In this document: in pieces, positions 62,848 through 64,000 of the stretch
Layout of the letters: every line of letters begins with the position of its first letter
Position numbering within the stretch: the first letter of the stretch is position 1
From: Pterois miles
Lineage: Eukaryota > Chordata > Actinopteri > Perciformes > Scorpaenidae
DNA: 64,000 nucleotides
Direction of reading: 5' to 3'
NCBI GenBank assembly: GCA_947000775.1
Contig: CAMQGK010000318.1
Coordinates: 5,788,501 to 5,852,500 of the forward strand
Translations under genes and position numbers: made by a program
The notes under the pieces: generated by a model
Seen by the model: only the letters and a program-made list of their open reading frames with translations
The model's database searches: none
What the model was told of the DNA's origin: nothing

Positions 62848-63480
62848 AGGGCTGTCGATCAATTCAAATCGGGATTAATCGTGTAGCTAATCATGATTAA
62901 TCACAAATTAATCACAGATGTTTTATCTATTCAAAATGTACCTTTGTCAGGTATCTAATACTATATTATACTATGATATGTATATGTAGATATTTATTAT
63001 TGGAAATCAATTAACAACACAATATAAAACAAAACAATGACAAATATTGTCTAGAAACCCTCACAACTACTGCATTTAGCATAAAAAATATGCTCATATT
63101 ACATATTACATAATCATAACATGGCAAACTCTGCTGTCAGTGTGCTGACTTGACTATGACTTGCCCAAACGGCATGTGATTATCATAAAGTGGGCATGTC
63201 TGTAAAGGGGAGACTCGTGGGTACCCAGTGAACCCCATTTTCATTCACATATCTTGAGGAAAGGAGGTCAAAGTTTGGAGAGCTATTTAACCTCCTTCGC
63301 AACACGCTAGTATGGCATACTCACTGGATTCGTTAGCTGTTCTAGTTTCATTCCAGTATCTTCACTCTAGCCTGCTACAACTGCTAAAAATCTGAAGTTG
63401 CGTTAATGCGTTAAAGAAATTAGTGGCGTTAAAATGAATTTTCGTTAACAGGTTATTATCACGTTAACTTTGACAGCCCT
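62848..63480. mobile_element. TIR element, copy 4, full length (633 bp)
   Basis: Ends AGGGCTGTCGATCAATTC and GTTAACTTTGACAGCCCT, giving an inverted terminal AGGGCTGTC/GACAGCCCT. Both ends are flanked by TA if the repeat is taken as GGGCTGTC. It lies upstream of the first visible trpm7 kinase exon. Nothing was recognised from 63481 to 64000. Confidence 0.82.
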
Positions 63481-64000
63481 AACCTAAACACGTAAAATCA
63501 TAGTGCTTCGCAGGTTTAGTCCACAGGGAGGAATTACAGGATGAACAACTGTCCAAATCTTAGCTATGATGCTGGAAGCATAAATCAGACTAAAAGATAA
63601 TAGAAAAGATTTCCGCACACTTAGATCTATGCAGTATTTCAGTAGATCCAGTGTTCACAGGGAGGCAGAAAGACTTCAAAACAAACTCACAACAGAACAT
63701 TGAATTACTATCTGTTTATAAGGTCCTTCTGGCAAAATGAAATATTAGCAAACACTTGTCTACTTACACGTCCAGCAGACAAAGAGCAACATGAACTCTC
63801 TAATGACCATATGTTAAGTATACAGTAGCTCTGATATTAAATTGGTGTTGTCATACTTTTAGCAGCAAGTTGACCCATTAACTCTTTATCATAGGTCTGT
63901 TTGGCATGCTAGGTATTTGACTTCCTTTCATCACTCTTGTGAGTCTATTTTGGGCATTTTGGCATTATTTGGGAACAGCAGAGAAACAGACAGGAAATGT

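Noticed and set aside
63745..63800. Possible further trpm7 exon ending in a GTAAGT donor (minus strand)
   Set aside because: The short peptide (MVIREFMLLFVCW) does not resemble the sequence expected before the kinase domain, and no good acceptor is paired with it.

Overview
The window is vertebrate, almost certainly teleost, nuclear DNA. It carries split genes with GT/AG introns, a bony-fish set of transposons (non-LTR element, SINE, foldback and TIR elements), CA, TA, GATA and GAAA microsatellites, and recognisable orthologues of GNB5, BCL2L10, a selenoprotein W-type protein and TRPM7. GNB5 and BCL2L10 also sit next to each other in human 15q21, with TRPM7 in the same chromosomal region, so the local gene order looks conserved.

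Layout. 1-2640: a non-LTR retrotransposon on the minus strand, cut by the left edge. 2640-33420: about 30 kb dominated by one A-rich minisatellite/satellite family with a unit of roughly 33-38 bp. It forms a left array (2640-26700) built around GTCATAGTATAGTATG and a right array (27865-32985) whose core is the perfect palindrome CATACTATAGTATG, separated by a 1.1 kb non-repetitive island. The left array has higher-order structure: a module of about 5.96 kb, a distinct subfamily in four blocks, and recurring short inverted segments. 33844-36992: the last six coding exons of gnb5 (+), i.e. the C-terminal 186 codons. The exons for about the first 167 residues are not in the window, so the satellite either lies in a gnb5 intron or marks a broken gene. 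37310-40580: intergenic, with a perfect 17-bp hairpin, a foldback repeat and a GATA tract. 40600-45025: bcl2l10 (+), a non-coding first exon and two coding exons, 176 aa. 45040-49870: intergenic, with a TIR element and a foldback element carrying an insertion. 49870-53965: a selenoprotein W-family gene (-), four coding exons, an in-frame UGA and a SECIS-like hairpin in the 3' UTR. 56400-64000: the 3' end of trpm7 (-), six exons covering nearly the whole alpha-kinase domain and the normal C-terminus, with transposon-filled introns.

The four genes are ordinary housekeeping or signalling genes (G-beta5 signalling, Bcl-2 family apoptosis/calcium control, thiol redox, channel-kinase) and do not form a pathway. 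The unusual parts are the satellite and its relation to gnb5, and the selenoprotein with a C-x3-U rather than C-x2-U motif. Several patches inside the satellite and in trpm7 introns look like degraded consensus sequence rather than biology. All calls were made by eye; no alignment or database search was run.
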